Shown: positions 50,363 to 59,211, numbered from the stretch's first letter. The stretch is DNA of 64,000 nucleotides from Xylophilus sp. ASV27 (GCF_016428875.1 NZ_JAELTO010000001.1:1-64000); one strand, 5' to 3'. Program-made: numbers and translations. The notes: generated from the letters alone by a model not told the origin.

Positions 50363-50557
50363 TCAGGAGGCCGCGGAGCAGGCCATGCGCAGACATCCGC
50401 GGAGCCGGCTGCGCCGGTTCGCAGGAGAGGTCTTGCAGACCGCGCCGGGCCAGCGGCGCGGCTCTTCGCCAGTCACGAAAGGTCCACCGGACCTTTCGTG
50501 CACGGGCTCAGCCCCCTCGCAGGGGGAAGGCGAAGACGCGAAGCGCGCAGCCTGGGG
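50363..50557 (-). repeat. Multi-hairpin repeat family 2, copy c (interrupted)
   Basis: On the minus strand it starts CACCCCCAGGCTGCGCGC six bases after the MetE-like stop, with the CCCCCTGCGAGGGGG hairpin. It is then interrupted by about 90 bp, and resumes with the CCGGCTCCGCGGATG and GGCCTGCTCCGCGG blocks. Confidence 0.75.
50474..50500. repeat. Perfect 12-bp stem hairpin
   Basis: CACGAAAGGTCC (50474-50485), loop ACC, GGACCTTTCGTG (50489-50500). No T run on either side, so a standard terminator is unlikely. It lies within the DNA that interrupts the family-2 repeat downstream of the MetE-like gene. Confidence 0.8.
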
Positions 50558-50562
50558 GTGCT

Positions 50563-51681
50563 TCAGTCCTCGCCCCAGACCTCGCGCGCGGTTTCGATCA
50601 CCAGGCGCAGCTTGGCGCGCTGGGCCTCCACCGCGATGTCGTTGCCGTGAACGGTGCTGCTGAAGCCGCACTGCGGCGACAGCGCCAATTGCTCCAGCGG
50701 CGCGTAGCGGGCGGCGCCGTCGATGCGGCGCTTGAGCTCGTCCTTGTCCTCCAGCGCGCCGAACTTGGTGGTGACCAGGCCCAGCACCACCATCTTGCCC
50801 TTGGGCAGGTAGCGCAGGGGCTTGAAGTCGCCGCTGCGGTGGTCGTCGTATTCGAGGAAGTAGGCGTCCAGGTCCATCTCCTGCAGCAGGGCCTCGGCCA
50901 CGGGCTCGTAGTTGCCGGCGGCGGCGTGGGTGCTCTTGAAGTTGCCGCGGCACAGGTGCATGGCCAGGGTCATGCCGCCGGGCTTCTGCGCGACCACCTT
51001 GTTGATGAAGGCGGCGTAGCGGTGCGGCAGTTCGTTGGGGTCGTCGCCGCGCTGGCGGGCTGCTTCGCGCATCTTCTCGTCGCACAGATAGGCCAGGTTG
51101 GTGTCGTCCATCTGCACGTAGGTGCAGCCGGCGGCCGCCAGGCTGCGCAGCTCGTCGCCATAGGCCTGGGCCACGTCGTCGTAGAAGGCCGGGTCCAGCT
51201 CGGGGTAGTGCTGCTGGCTGATGCCCGCGCGGCCGCCGCGAAAGTGCAGCATGGTGGGCGAGGGGATGGTGACCTTGGGCGTGCTGCCGGCCGACACCTG
51301 GCTCTTGAGGTACCGGAAGTCGGCCAGTTGGATGTCCTTGACGTGGCGAACCTTGTCCACCACGCGCATCACCGGCGGTGCCAGTTCCTGCGTGCCGTCG
51401 GCCTTCTGGATGGTCACGGGGATGTCGGTCTTGACGCCGCCGATCTGCTCCAGGAAGTCGATGTGGAAGTAGGTGCGGCGGAACTCGCCGTCGGTGATGC
51501 TCTTCAAGCCCACGTCTTCCTGGAACTTCACGATCTCGGTGATCGCCTTGTCTTCGACCGCGCGCAACTGCTCGGCGTTGATCGTGCCCTGGGCCTTCTG
51601 CTCGCGCGCCTCCAGCAGGTAGCGGGGGCGCAGGAAGCTGCCAACGTGGTCGTAGCGGGCGGGCAGGACGGGGTGGGTCAT
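50563..51681 (-). CDS. MetE C-terminal-domain-like methyltransferase (cobalamin-independent methionine synthase family)
   Basis: 372 residues forming only the UROD/MetE-type catalytic barrel; full MetE has about 750. The start reads PARYDHVGSFLRPRYLLEAR. Candidate zinc ligands are in LAMHLCRGNF (His, Cys) and SPQCGFSST (Cys), with TYVQMDDTNLAYL and LDAYFLEYD between. Such short homologues act on methionine or in side pathways (YxjG/YxjH type); the methyl donor is not evident. ATG 51681 follows GGAGATTCC. The stop is followed at once by a family-2 repeat. Confidence 0.88.
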   Translation of the reverse strand: MTHPVLPARYDHVGSFLRPRYLLEAREQKAQGTINAEQLRAVEDKAITEIVKFQEDVGLKSITDGEFRRTYFHIDFLEQIGGVKTDIPVTIQKADGTQELAPPVMRVVDKVRHVKDIQLADFRYLKSQVSAGSTPKVTIPSPTMLHFRGGRAGISQQHYPELDPAFYDDVAQAYGDELRSLAAAGCTYVQMDDTNLAYLCDEKMREAARQRGDDPNELPHRYAAFINKVVAQKPGGMTLAMHLCRGNFKSTHAAAGNYEPVAEALLQEMDLDAYFLEYDDHRSGDFKPLRYLPKGKMVVLGLVTTKFGALEDKDELKRRIDGAARYAPLEQLALSPQCGFSSTVHGNDIAVEAQRAKLRLVIETAREVWGED

Positions 51682-51701
51682 GGAATCTCCAGGTAGTTGC
51701 G

Positions 51702-51829
51702 CACCCCCAGTCTTCGCGCACGTCATGTCGCTACGCCAACCCCCTTGCAGGGGGCACCGCCTGCGGCCTGGCAAAGCCAGTTCCGCGGCGGTTTGCGCTT
51801 GGCCTGCTTCGCGGCTTTTGGAGCTGAGC
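51702..51829 (+). repeat. Multi-hairpin repeat family 2, copy d
   Basis: CACCCCCAGTCTTCGCGC, a short insertion, the CCCCCTTGCAGGGGG palindrome, CTGGCAAAGCCAGTTCCGC and GGCCTGCTTCGCGGC. Unlike the other copies it does not follow a stop codon on its own strand. Confidence 0.75.
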
Positions 51830-51968
51830 GGTTGCAGGGACTCTGCGCAATGGGAAAACTGGGACTAAACGTCCATGATCGTAGAACATCAATTCGCGAC
51901 ACGTGTGAATACAGAGTTATAGAGTTTTTCCTTGTATTGGCTAAATTTTCTGGATTCTTTGGCATCTC

Positions 51969-51976
51969 TGTATACA
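51969..51976. promoter_or_regulatory. Possible GntR/FCD operator TGTATACA
   Basis: A perfect 8-bp palindrome 10 nt before the oxygenase start codon, inside the AT-rich promoter stretch. TGTATACA-like cores are common binding sites of FCD-type GntR repressors, and such a repressor is encoded by the next gene (53071-53829). Inferred from core and context only. Confidence 0.4.
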
Positions 51977-51986
51977 TTGGGTATTC

Positions 51987-53081
51987 ATGAACACGCCCAC
52001 GCCGTCCTTTCCGCTGAATGCCTGGTACGCCGCCGCCTATGACGTCGACGTCGGGCGCGCCCTGCTGCCACGCACCGTCTGCAAGCAGAAAATGGTGCTC
52101 CACCGCACCGCCGCCGGCCAGATCGCCGCGCTCGAAGACGCCTGCTGGCAACGGCTGGTGCCCTTGTCGATGGGGCGGCTGGAGGGCGACGAGGTGGTCT
52201 GCGGCTACCACGGGCTGGTCTACAACGCCCAGGGCCGCTGCACCCAGATGCCGAGCCAGGAGACGCTCAACCCCTCGGCCTGCGTGCGCGCATTCCCGGT
52301 GGTGGAGCGGCACCGCTTGGCCTGGGTCTGGCCCGGCGATCCGGCCAGGGCCGACCCGGCGCTGATCCCCGACATGCACTGGAACGACGATCCGGCCTGG
52401 GCCGGCGACGGCAAGATGATCCGCGTGCACTGCGACTACCGGCTGGTGGTCGACAACCTGATGGACCTGACGCACGAGACCTTCGTGCACGGCTGCTCCA
52501 TCGGCAAGCGCGCGGTGGCCGAGGCGCCCTTCGTCGCCACCCACGGCGAGCGCAGCGCCACCGTCACGCGCTGGATGGACAACATCGATGCGCCGCCGTT
52601 CTGGGCCGGCCAGATCCGCCATGCGCGTGGCTACACCGGCAAGGTGGACCGCTGGCAGATCATCCGCTTCGATGCGCAGTGCACCGTCAACATCGACGTC
52701 GGCGTGGCCGAGGCGGGCGGCGGCGCGGTGCCGCGCGGCGACGATCCGGGCGACCGCAGCCGCGGCGTCAACGGCTACGTGCTCAACACGATCACGCCCG
52801 AAACCGACAGGACCTGCCTGTATTTCTGGGCCTTCGCGCGCAACTACTGCCTGGGCGAGCAGCGCCTGACGCACGAACTGCGCGAAGGCGTGGCCGGCAT
52901 CTTCCGCGAGGACGAACTGGTGCTCGAAGCCCAGCAGAGGGCCATGGACGAGCACCCGGACCGCGAGTTCCACAACCTCAACATCGACGCCGGCGCGCTG
53001 TGGGCGCGCAGGCTGATCGATGCCATGGTGGCCAGGGAGCGTCCCGCAACCCCGGTCATCCCCATCCGCCGTGCGGCCTGA
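51987..53081 (+). CDS. Vanillate demethylase-like Rieske oxygenase with substituted cluster ligand
   Basis: A VanA-type oxygenase of 364 residues. The Rieske motif, normally C-X-H...C-X2-H, reads Cys53-Trp-Gln55 ... Cys72-Gly-Tyr-His75 ([10 protein letters not shown] and [11 protein letters not shown]). The first cluster histidine is therefore Gln, encoded CAA at 52149-52151; CAC or CAT would restore it. The mononuclear iron ligands look normal ([15 protein letters not shown], near residue 155). Without that His the cluster would probably not assemble or would have an altered potential. In an operon with a GntR regulator and a reductase that lacks its NAD domain, so the system may be inactive or repurposed; a base-call error is also possible. 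Confidence 0.88.
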   Translation: MNTPTPSFPLNAWYAAAYDVDVGRALLPRTVCKQKMVLHRTAAGQIAALEDACWQRLVPLSMGRLEGDEVVCGYHGLVYNAQGRCTQMPSQETLNPSACVRAFPVVERHRLAWVWPGDPARADPALIPDMHWNDDPAWAGDGKMIRVHCDYRLVVDNLMDLTHETFVHGCSIGKRAVAEAPFVATHGERSATVTRWMDNIDAPPFWAGQIRHARGYTGKVDRWQIIRFDAQCTVNIDVGVAEAGGGAVPRGDDPGDRSRGVNGYVLNTITPETDRTCLYFWAFARNYCLGEQRLTHELREGVAGIFREDELVLEAQQRAMDEHPDREFHNLNIDAGALWARRLIDAMVARERPATPVIPIRRAA

Positions 53082-53829
53082 CCCCGCCCCGAAACCAGAC
53101 GACGCCGCCGGCTCCAGCCAGGCCGTCAAGGCGCAGTTGCGGCTGCGCGAGATGGTGCTGGCCGGCGAGCTGCCCGGCGGTGCGCGCATTGCCGAGCTGG
53201 CGCTGGTGGAGAAGCTGGGCGTGTCGCGCACGCCGATCCGCGCCGCGCTGATGCGGCTGGAGCAGGAAGGACTGCTGCAGGCGCTGCCCAATGGCGGCTA
53301 CGCGGTCAAGACCTTTTCCGAGCGCGACGTGGCCGAGGCGATCGAGCTGCGGGGCACGGTCGAGGGCCTGGCCGCGCGCCTGGCGGCCGAGCGCGGCGTG
53401 GCCGCGGTGGTGCTGGCCGAGGCGCGCCAGTGCCTGCGCCAGATCGATGCGCTGCTGCAGCCGCCGGTGCTGGGCGACGACGCCTTCACGCGCTACGTGG
53501 CGCTGAATGCGCAGTTCCATGCGCTGCTCGGCGAAATGGCCGACAGCCCGTTCCTCACGCGCGAACTCGATCGCATCACGCACCTGCCGTTCGCCTCGCC
53601 TTCGGGCTTCGTCGTGGTGCAGGCGCATTCGCCCGCCGCGCGCGACATGCTGGTGGTGGCGCAGGACCAGCACCAGCAGGTGCTCGACGCCATCGAGCGG
53701 CGCGAAGGCGGCAGGGCCGAAGCCATCATGCGCGAGCACTCGCGCATCGCCCAGCGCAACCTGCGCGAGGCGGTGACCCGCCCGCAGGTGCACCAGATGC
53801 CCGGCGTGCAGCTGATCCGCCGCCGCTGA
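53071..53829 (+). CDS. GntR-family regulator with FCD ligand domain
   Basis: 252 residues from GTG 53071, which overlaps the oxygenase stop by 11 nt. The winged helix spans about residues 10-80 ([38 protein letters not shown]), and the all-helical FCD domain follows ([19 protein letters not shown], then [13 protein letters not shown] and [15 protein letters not shown] with the metal-binding histidines). It probably represses the operon and responds to an aromatic acid. A TGTATACA palindrome lies upstream of the operon. Confidence 0.9.
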   Translation: MRPDPAPKPDDAAGSSQAVKAQLRLREMVLAGELPGGARIAELALVEKLGVSRTPIRAALMRLEQEGLLQALPNGGYAVKTFSERDVAEAIELRGTVEGLAARLAAERGVAAVVLAEARQCLRQIDALLQPPVLGDDAFTRYVALNAQFHALLGEMADSPFLTRELDRITHLPFASPSGFVVVQAHSPAARDMLVVAQDQHQQVLDAIERREGGRAEAIMREHSRIAQRNLREAVTRPQVHQMPGVQLIRRR

Positions 53830-53860
53830 CCGTTTCCCCGGATTCCCACGAGACATTCCC

Positions 53861-54340
53861 ATGCGTACCCATGCCCACTGGAGCGAGGCCGTCGTCACGG
53901 CCGTGCGCGAGCTGACCCCGAGCGTGCGCGAGATCCTGCTGCGCCCCGCGCACGACGGCGCCGCCGGCTGCGGCGACTGGGCGCCCGGCAGCGACCTGCA
54001 GGTGCTGGTGCTGGTCGGCGGCCGGCCGCAGACCCGCTCCTATTCGCTGGTCGGCGCGCCCGACGACGGCGCCTGGCGCATCGCCGTCAAGCGGCTGGAC
54101 GACGGCCGTGGCGGCTCGCTCGCCATGTTCGAAGGCGCCGGCGTGCAGACGCTGTCGGACTGCCGCCGTGGCGAATGCGGCCTGTGCGCCATGGACGTGC
54201 TGGCGCTGGAGGGCGAGATCGACCACCGCGACGTGTTCCCGAGCGAGCACGAGAAGGCCGAAAACCGCCGCATCTGCGCCTGCGTCTCGCGCGTGGTCGG
54301 GGCGGTGACGCTGGATTCGGCCTTTCGCCCCGATGACTGA
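53861..54340 (+). CDS. Shortened oxygenase reductase: flavin and 2Fe-2S parts without NAD domain
   Basis: VanB-type reductases have about 315 residues in the order flavin, NAD, 2Fe-2S. This one has 159. The flavin part ends normally (TRSYSLVGAPDDGAWRIAVK, then RLDDGRGGS). It continues directly into the plant-type 2Fe-2S part (LAMFEGAGVQTLSDCR, CRRGECGLC, RRICACVSR). The missing piece, about 155 residues, is the NAD-binding domain, removed in frame. Either it is a non-functional deletion product or a flavodoxin-like electron carrier needing another donor. All four cluster cysteines remain. Confidence 0.88.
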   Translation: MRTHAHWSEAVVTAVRELTPSVREILLRPAHDGAAGCGDWAPGSDLQVLVLVGGRPQTRSYSLVGAPDDGAWRIAVKRLDDGRGGSLAMFEGAGVQTLSDCRRGECGLCAMDVLALEGEIDHRDVFPSEHEKAENRRICACVSRVVGAVTLDSAFRPDD

Positions 54341-54345
54341 GTCCC

Positions 54346-54370
54346 GCCCCGGTCCACAATGGACCGGGGC
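54346..54370. repeat. Perfect 10-bp stem hairpin between reductase and livK-like gene
   Basis: GCCCCGGTCC (54346-54355), loop ACAAT, GGACCGGGGC (54361-54370), 6 nt after the reductase stop. No T run follows, so it may act as a 3' end stabiliser or pause rather than a full terminator. Confidence 0.7.
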
Positions 54371-54434
54371 CGATACCCGGCCCTGAAGCGACGAGAATCA
54401 GAGGCCTTTGGCCCACACTTTGGAGACCCGACCC

Positions 54435-55613
54435 ATGCACAAGAGAGCCTTCCTCCGCACCGCCGCGTCCGCCGCCGTGATCGCGCTGGCCACGCTGCCG
54501 GCGCTGGCGCAGACGACGCCCTTCAAGATCGGCCTGATCCTGCCCATGACCGGCCAGGCCGCCAGCACCGGCCGCCAGATCGAGGCCGCCGCGCGCCTGT
54601 ACATGGCGCAGAACGGCGACACCGTGGCCGGCCGCAAGGTCGAGCTGATCATCAAGGACGACACCGGCCTGCCCGACGTCAGCAAGCGCATTGCCCAGGA
54701 ACTGGTGGTCAACGACAAGGTCGGCGTGCTGGCCGGCTTCGGCCTCACGCCGCTGGCGCTGGCCGTGGCGCTGATCGCCACGCAGTCCAAGACGCCCGAG
54801 ATCGTCATGGCCGCGGCCACCTCCAGCATCACCGAGGCCTCGCCCTTCGTGGTGCGCTCGAGCTTCACGCTGCCGCAGGTGACCGTCTCCATGGCCGACT
54901 GGGCGCCGAAGAACGGCATCAAGAAAGTCGTCACCCTGGTGTCGGACTACGGCCCGGGCCTGGACGCCGAGAAGTTCTTCAAGGAGCGCTTCACCGCCAA
55001 TGGCGGCGAGGTGACCGAATCCCTGCGCGTACCGCTGCGCAACCCGGATTTCGCGCCCTTCCTGCAGAAGGTGCGCGACGCCAGGCCCGATGCGCTGTTC
55101 GTCTTCGTGCCCTCGGGCAACGGCGCGGCGGTCATGAAGCAGTTCCTGGAGCGCGGCCTGGACAAGGCCGGCATCCGGATGATCGCCACCGGCGACGTCA
55201 CGGACGACGATCAGCTCAACGACATGGGCGACGGCGCGCTCGGCGTGGTCACCTCGCACCACTACTCCGCCGCGCACCCGTCGGAGGTGAACCGGAAATT
55301 CGTCGCCGCCTTCGAGCAGGCCAACAAGGGCATGCGCCCCAACTTCATGGCCGTGGGCGGCTATGACGGCATGCACCTGATCTACCAGGCGCTCAAGGCC
55401 ACCGATGGCAAGGGCGACGGCCCGGCGCTGCTGGCGGCCATGAAGGGCCTGAGCTTCGAGAGCCCGCGCGGCCCGGTCACCATCGACCCGCAGACACGCG
55501 ACGTGATCCAGGACGTCTACCTGCGCAAGGTTGAGAAGAAGGACGGCAAGCTCTACAACGTCGAATTTGATTCGATCAAGCAGGTCAAGGATCCAGCAAA
55601 AGCAGGCAAGTAA
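54435..55613 (+). CDS. Liv-type ABC importer, substrate-binding protein
   Basis: A periplasmic type I binding protein of 392 residues with a signal peptide (AVIALATLPALAQ). Landmarks: KIGLILPMTGQAASTGRQIE, VELIIKDDTGLPDVSKR and VVTLVSDYGPGLDAEKFF. Such proteins with Liv-type permeases in aromatic-degradation loci usually bind aromatic or short carboxylic acids rather than leucine. ATG 54435 follows TGGAGA. First gene of the five-gene importer set; a 169-bp palindromic element separates it from the permease. Confidence 0.92.
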   Translation: MHKRAFLRTAASAAVIALATLPALAQTTPFKIGLILPMTGQAASTGRQIEAAARLYMAQNGDTVAGRKVELIIKDDTGLPDVSKRIAQELVVNDKVGVLAGFGLTPLALAVALIATQSKTPEIVMAAATSSITEASPFVVRSSFTLPQVTVSMADWAPKNGIKKVVTLVSDYGPGLDAEKFFKERFTANGGEVTESLRVPLRNPDFAPFLQKVRDARPDALFVFVPSGNGAAVMKQFLERGLDKAGIRMIATGDVTDDDQLNDMGDGALGVVTSHHYSAAHPSEVNRKFVAAFEQANKGMRPNFMAVGGYDGMHLIYQALKATDGKGDGPALLAAMKGLSFESPRGPVTIDPQTRDVIQDVYLRKVEKKDGKLYNVEFDSIKQVKDPAKAGK

Positions 55614-55631
55614 GGCGGCGCGCGGCAGGGT

Positions 55632-55800
55632 TTAAGGCAACGCTGAACAAGTCCCTCGCGTGTCGCGCATCCCTGCTGTGGGCGGTCTGCGGCGTTGCAA
55701 ATCCTCGCCATAGCTGCGGCTATGGCTGCGGTTTGCGCCTTGCATCCCATCCCACACCAGGGCGCGCGCCACCACGCGGACTTATTCAGCGTTACCTTAA
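55632..55800. repeat. 169-bp palindromic element B
   Basis: The ends are 23-bp inverted repeats matching at 21 positions (55632-55654 and 55778-55800). The left end reads TTAAGGCAACGCTGAAC and the right end closes GTTACCTTAA. The flanking arms are imperfect inverted repeats, and the centre is GCCATAGC-TGCG-GCTATGGC (55707-55726). The design parallels element A at 13270-13537, but the sequence is different. It lies between the binding-protein and permease genes. No transposase or convincing ORF inside. Confidence 0.85.
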
Positions 55801-55879
55801 GCGCCGCCGTACCATGCCGAATTCCGGTTGCGCCCTTGGGCCCATGGTGGGCAAGGGCGCTTGTTTTTCCGTCAGCACC

Positions 55880-56752
55880 ATGCTCACCATACTTTTCGAC
55901 GGCATCGCCTACGGCATGCTGCTGTTCGTGCTTGCGGTCGGGCTGGCTGTGACGCTGGGGCTGATGAACTTCATCAACCTGGCGCATGGCGCCTTTGCCA
56001 TGGCGGGGGGCTACATCACGGTGCTGGCCATGCAGCGCCTGGGCGTGCCCTTCCTGGCCTGCCTGCCGCTGGCCTTCGTGCTGACGGCGGCCTTGGGCGC
56101 CCTGCTGGAGTGCACGCTGTACCGGCCCATGTACAAGAAGCCGCACCTGGACCAGGTGATGTTCTCCATCGGGCTGGCCTTCATGGCCGTGGCGGCGGTG
56201 GACTACTTCGTCGGCGGCTCGCAGCAGAACGTGCAGATACCGCAGTGGCTGCGCGGGCGCACCGAGATCGGCGAGGGCGCGCTGCTGCTGGGCATGGGCC
56301 ACTACCGGCTGTTCATCATCGCCATCTGTGCGGTGCTGACCGTGGTGCTGCAACTGCTGCTGTCCAGGACCCGCTTCGGCAGCCGCCTGCGCGCCGCGGT
56401 GGACGACCCGCGCGTGGCCGCGGGCCTGGGCATCAACGTCAACGTGGTGTTCCTGCTGACCTTCGCCATGGGCTCGGGCCTGGCCGGCCTGGGCGGCGCG
56501 CTGGGCGCCGAGATCCTGGGGCTGGACCCGACCTTCCCTCTCAAGTACATGATCTACTTCCTGATCGTGGTGGCCGTGGGCGGCACCTCTTCCATCACCG
56601 GCCCGCTGGCAGCCGCGCTGCTGCTGGGCATTGCCGACGTGGCCGGCAAATACTACATCCCGAAGATGGGGGCCTTCACGGTCTACCTGCTGATGATCCT
56701 GATCCTGCTCTGGCGCCCGCAAGGCCTGTTCACCCGTGGGGGCCGCCGCTGA
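55880..56752 (+). CDS. livH: Liv-type ABC importer, permease LivH
   Basis: An inner-membrane permease of 290 residues with about eight helices. LivH landmarks: GLMNFINLAHGAFAMAGGY, YRPMYKKPHLDQVMFSIG and AVGGTSSITGPLAAALLLG. ATG 55880 is 79 nt past the palindromic element; an in-frame frame upstream runs through that element and is not credible. Its stop overlaps the livM start. Confidence 0.94.
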   Translation: MLTILFDGIAYGMLLFVLAVGLAVTLGLMNFINLAHGAFAMAGGYITVLAMQRLGVPFLACLPLAFVLTAALGALLECTLYRPMYKKPHLDQVMFSIGLAFMAVAAVDYFVGGSQQNVQIPQWLRGRTEIGEGALLLGMGHYRLFIIAICAVLTVVLQLLLSRTRFGSRLRAAVDDPRVAAGLGINVNVVFLLTFAMGSGLAGLGGALGAEILGLDPTFPLKYMIYFLIVVAVGGTSSITGPLAAALLLGIADVAGKYYIPKMGAFTVYLLMILILLWRPQGLFTRGGRR

Positions 56753-57732
56753 TGGACGCGCCACGCTACCTGGCGGCATTGCGTGCCGGTTCGCGCCCTC
56801 GCGCGTGGGAATTCGTGTTGTGGGCGCTGGCCTTTGCCGCGCCGCTGCTGGTGCCGCAGCATGCGCTGATGGTGAACGAGATCGCCATCGTCGCGCTGTT
56901 CGCGGTGTCGCTGGACCTGATCCTGGGCTACACCGGCATCGTCTCGCTGGGCCATGCGGGCTTCTTCGGCTTTGGCGCTTACGTCGCGGCGCTGTTCGCC
57001 AAGCACGTCATGCCCGACCCCACCGTGGGCCTGCTGGTGGCCATGGCCGCGACGGCGCTGCTGGGCGCGGTGGCCAGCCTCACCATCCTGCGCGGCAGCG
57101 ACCTGACCCGGCTCATGGTCACGCTGGGCACGGCGCTGCTGCTGCTGGAACTCGCCAACAAGCTCGACTGGCTCACCGGCGGCGCCGACGGCCTGCAGGG
57201 CGTGGTGCTGGGCCCGGTGCTGGGCCTGTTCGACTTCGACCTGTACGGCCGCACGGCGGCCTGGTATTCGCTCAGCGTGTTCCTGCTGCTATTCGTGCTG
57301 ATGCGCCGCATCGTGCATTCGCCCTTCGGCGCCACGCTGATGGCGATCCGCGACAACCGCCTGCGCGCCTCGGCCATCGGCATCCCCGTGGTGTCGCGGC
57401 TGGCCGTGGTCTACACCGTGGCGGCGGCCATCGCGGGCGCCGCCGGCGCGCTGCTGTCGCAGACCACGGGCTTTGCCTCGCTCGACGTGCTGGCCTTCGA
57501 CCGCTCGGCCGACGTGCTGCTGATGCTGGTCATCGGCGGCATCGGCTGGCTCTATGGCGGCATTGCCGGCGCCATCGTGTTCAAGGTGCTGCAGGACAGC
57601 CTATCGTCCATCACGCCCCAGTACTGGATGTTCTGGATCGGCCTGATCCTGGTGCTGCTGGTGCTGGTCGGCCGCGACCGCCTGCTGCGGCCGCAGACCT
57701 GGTTCCGCGGAGCGAAGGGGACCAAGGCATGA
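56752..57732 (+). CDS. livM: Liv-type ABC importer, permease LivM
   Basis: The second permease subunit, 326 residues. Landmarks: SLDLILGYTGIVSLGHAGFF, SPFGATLMAIRDNRLRASAI and LLMLVIGGIGWLYGGIAGA. The ATG overlaps the livH stop (TGATG), and the stop overlaps livG, so livHMGF are tightly coupled. Confidence 0.94.
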   Translation: MDAPRYLAALRAGSRPRAWEFVLWALAFAAPLLVPQHALMVNEIAIVALFAVSLDLILGYTGIVSLGHAGFFGFGAYVAALFAKHVMPDPTVGLLVAMAATALLGAVASLTILRGSDLTRLMVTLGTALLLLELANKLDWLTGGADGLQGVVLGPVLGLFDFDLYGRTAAWYSLSVFLLLFVLMRRIVHSPFGATLMAIRDNRLRASAIGIPVVSRLAVVYTVAAAIAGAAGALLSQTTGFASLDVLAFDRSADVLLMLVIGGIGWLYGGIAGAIVFKVLQDSLSSITPQYWMFWIGLILVLLVLVGRDRLLRPQTWFRGAKGTKA

Positions 57733-58514
57733 GCGCGGTACTTTCGGCCAAGGGCCTGGTGATGCGCTTTGGCGGCATCGTCGCCACCAACGACGTCAGC
57801 CTGGACTTGGAGCACGGCGCGCGCCATGCGCTGATCGGCCCCAACGGCGCGGGCAAGACCACGCTGATCAATATCCTGACCGGCGTGCTGCGGCCCAGCG
57901 AAGGTCGCATTCTGCTGGAGGGCGAGGACGTCACCGCCCTTGCGCCGCACCAGCGCGTGCAGCGCGGCATGGTGCGCACCTTCCAGATCAACCAGTTGTT
58001 CGACAGCATGACGCCGCTGCAGACGCTGGCCCTGGTGGTGGGGCAGCGGCGCGGCCTGGGCGGCAGGTGGTGGCAGCCGGTCGGCAGCGACGCCGGCGTG
58101 GCCGCCCGCGCCGGCGAACTGCTGGAGCAGTTCCGCCTGGCCGAGGTGGCAACGCAGCCCACGCGCCACCTGGCCTATGGCAAGCGCCGCCTGCTGGAAA
58201 TCGCCATCGCCCTGGCCTGCGAGCCGCGCGTGCTGCTGCTGGACGAGCCGGTGGCGGGCGTGCCGGCCGGCGAGCGCGAGGAGCTGCTGCAGACCGTCGC
58301 CGCGCTGCCGGCCGATGTCTCGGTGCTGCTGATCGAGCACGACATGGACCTGGTCTTCAGCTTCGCCAGGCGCATGACGGTGCTGGTCAATGGCACGCTC
58401 CTCACCGAGGGCAGCCCCGAGCAGATCGCCGCCGACCCGCGCGTGAAGGAGGTCTATCTCGGCCACGGCAGCGCGCATGCAGCGCCCCACGGAACGGAAC
58501 TCCAGCATGGCTGA
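57729..58514 (+). CDS. livG: Liv-type ABC importer, ATPase LivG
   Basis: Cytoplasmic ATPase of 261 residues: Walker A GPNGAGKTTL near residue 38, a signature region reading LAYGKRRLLEIA (typical of LivG, where LSGGQ is replaced), Walker B VLLLDEPVAG and the switch His in IEHDMDLVF. Overlaps livM by 4 nt and livF by 8 nt. Confidence 0.94.
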   Translation: MSAVLSAKGLVMRFGGIVATNDVSLDLEHGARHALIGPNGAGKTTLINILTGVLRPSEGRILLEGEDVTALAPHQRVQRGMVRTFQINQLFDSMTPLQTLALVVGQRRGLGGRWWQPVGSDAGVAARAGELLEQFRLAEVATQPTRHLAYGKRRLLEIAIALACEPRVLLLDEPVAGVPAGEREELLQTVAALPADVSVLLIEHDMDLVFSFARRMTVLVNGTLLTEGSPEQIAADPRVKEVYLGHGSAHAAPHGTELQHG

Positions 58515-59211
58515 ACTGCTACGGGTAGAGAGGCTGCGCGCCGGCTACGGCGAGGCGGTGGTGATCGACGGCGTGTCGCTCGGCCTGGGCGCGGGCGAAA
58601 CCCTGGCGCTGCTGGGCCGCAACGGCACCGGCAAGACCACCTTGATCAACACCCTGGCCGGCGCCACCCGGCAGCACGGCGGCAGCATCATGCTCAACGG
58701 CGCGGCCCTGCACACGCTGGCACCGCACCAGCGCGCCGCCGCCGGCATCGGCTGGGTGCCGCAGGAGCGCAACATCTTCAAGTCGCTCACGGTGCACGAG
58801 AACCTGAGCGCCGTCGCGCGCCCCGGCAAGTGGACGCCGGAGGGCGTCTACCGCATGTTCCCGCGCCTGGCCGAGCGCAGGGGCAACCTGGGCAACCAGT
58901 TGTCGGGCGGCGAGCAGCAGATGCTGGCGGTCGGCCGCGCGCTGGTGCTCAACCCGCAACTGCTGCTGCTGGACGAGCCGCTGGAGGGCCTGGCGCCGAT
59001 CCTCGTGGAGGAGCTGCTGCGCGCCATCCGCCGCATCACCCGCGAGGAGCGCCTGGCGGCCATCATCGTGGAGCAGCATCCCCAGGCGATCCTGGCCATC
59101 TCCGACCGGGCCGTGGTGCTCGACCATGGCACGGTGGTGCATGCGGGCACGGCGCGGCAGTTGCGCGATGCGCCCGAACTGCTCGAACGCCTGCTCGGCG
59201 TGTCGCGCTGA
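58507..59211 (+). CDS. livF: Liv-type ABC importer, ATPase LivF
   Basis: The second ATPase, 234 residues: Walker A GRNGTGKTTL near 37, signature LSGGEQQMLAVGRAL, Walker B LLLDEPLEGLAP, switch VEQHPQAILAI. ATG 58507 lies inside the end of livG. With it the importer (binding protein, H, M, G, F) is complete. Confidence 0.94.
   Translation: MAELLRVERLRAGYGEAVVIDGVSLGLGAGETLALLGRNGTGKTTLINTLAGATRQHGGSIMLNGAALHTLAPHQRAAAGIGWVPQERNIFKSLTVHENLSAVARPGKWTPEGVYRMFPRLAERRGNLGNQLSGGEQQMLAVGRALVLNPQLLLLDEPLEGLAPILVEELLRAIRRITREERLAAIIVEQHPQAILAISDRAVVLDHGTVVHAGTARQLRDAPELLERLLGVSR

Larger units (their letters stand above)
50259..50562. other. 304-bp intergenic region between cyclase and MetE-like gene
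   Basis: About 50259-50355 is GC-rich upstream sequence of the diguanylate cyclase. The rest is an interrupted family-2 repeat in reverse orientation (50363-50557), with about 90 bp of other sequence inserted that carries a perfect 12-bp stem hairpin at 50474-50500. No supported ORF. Confidence 0.6.
51682..51986. other. 305-bp divergent region: family-2 repeat plus AT-rich promoter
   Basis: 51702-51829 is a family-2 repeat. 51855-51986 is markedly AT-rich and carries the promoter region of the oxygenase gene at 51987, including TGTATACA at 51969-51976. No supported ORF. Confidence 0.65.
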
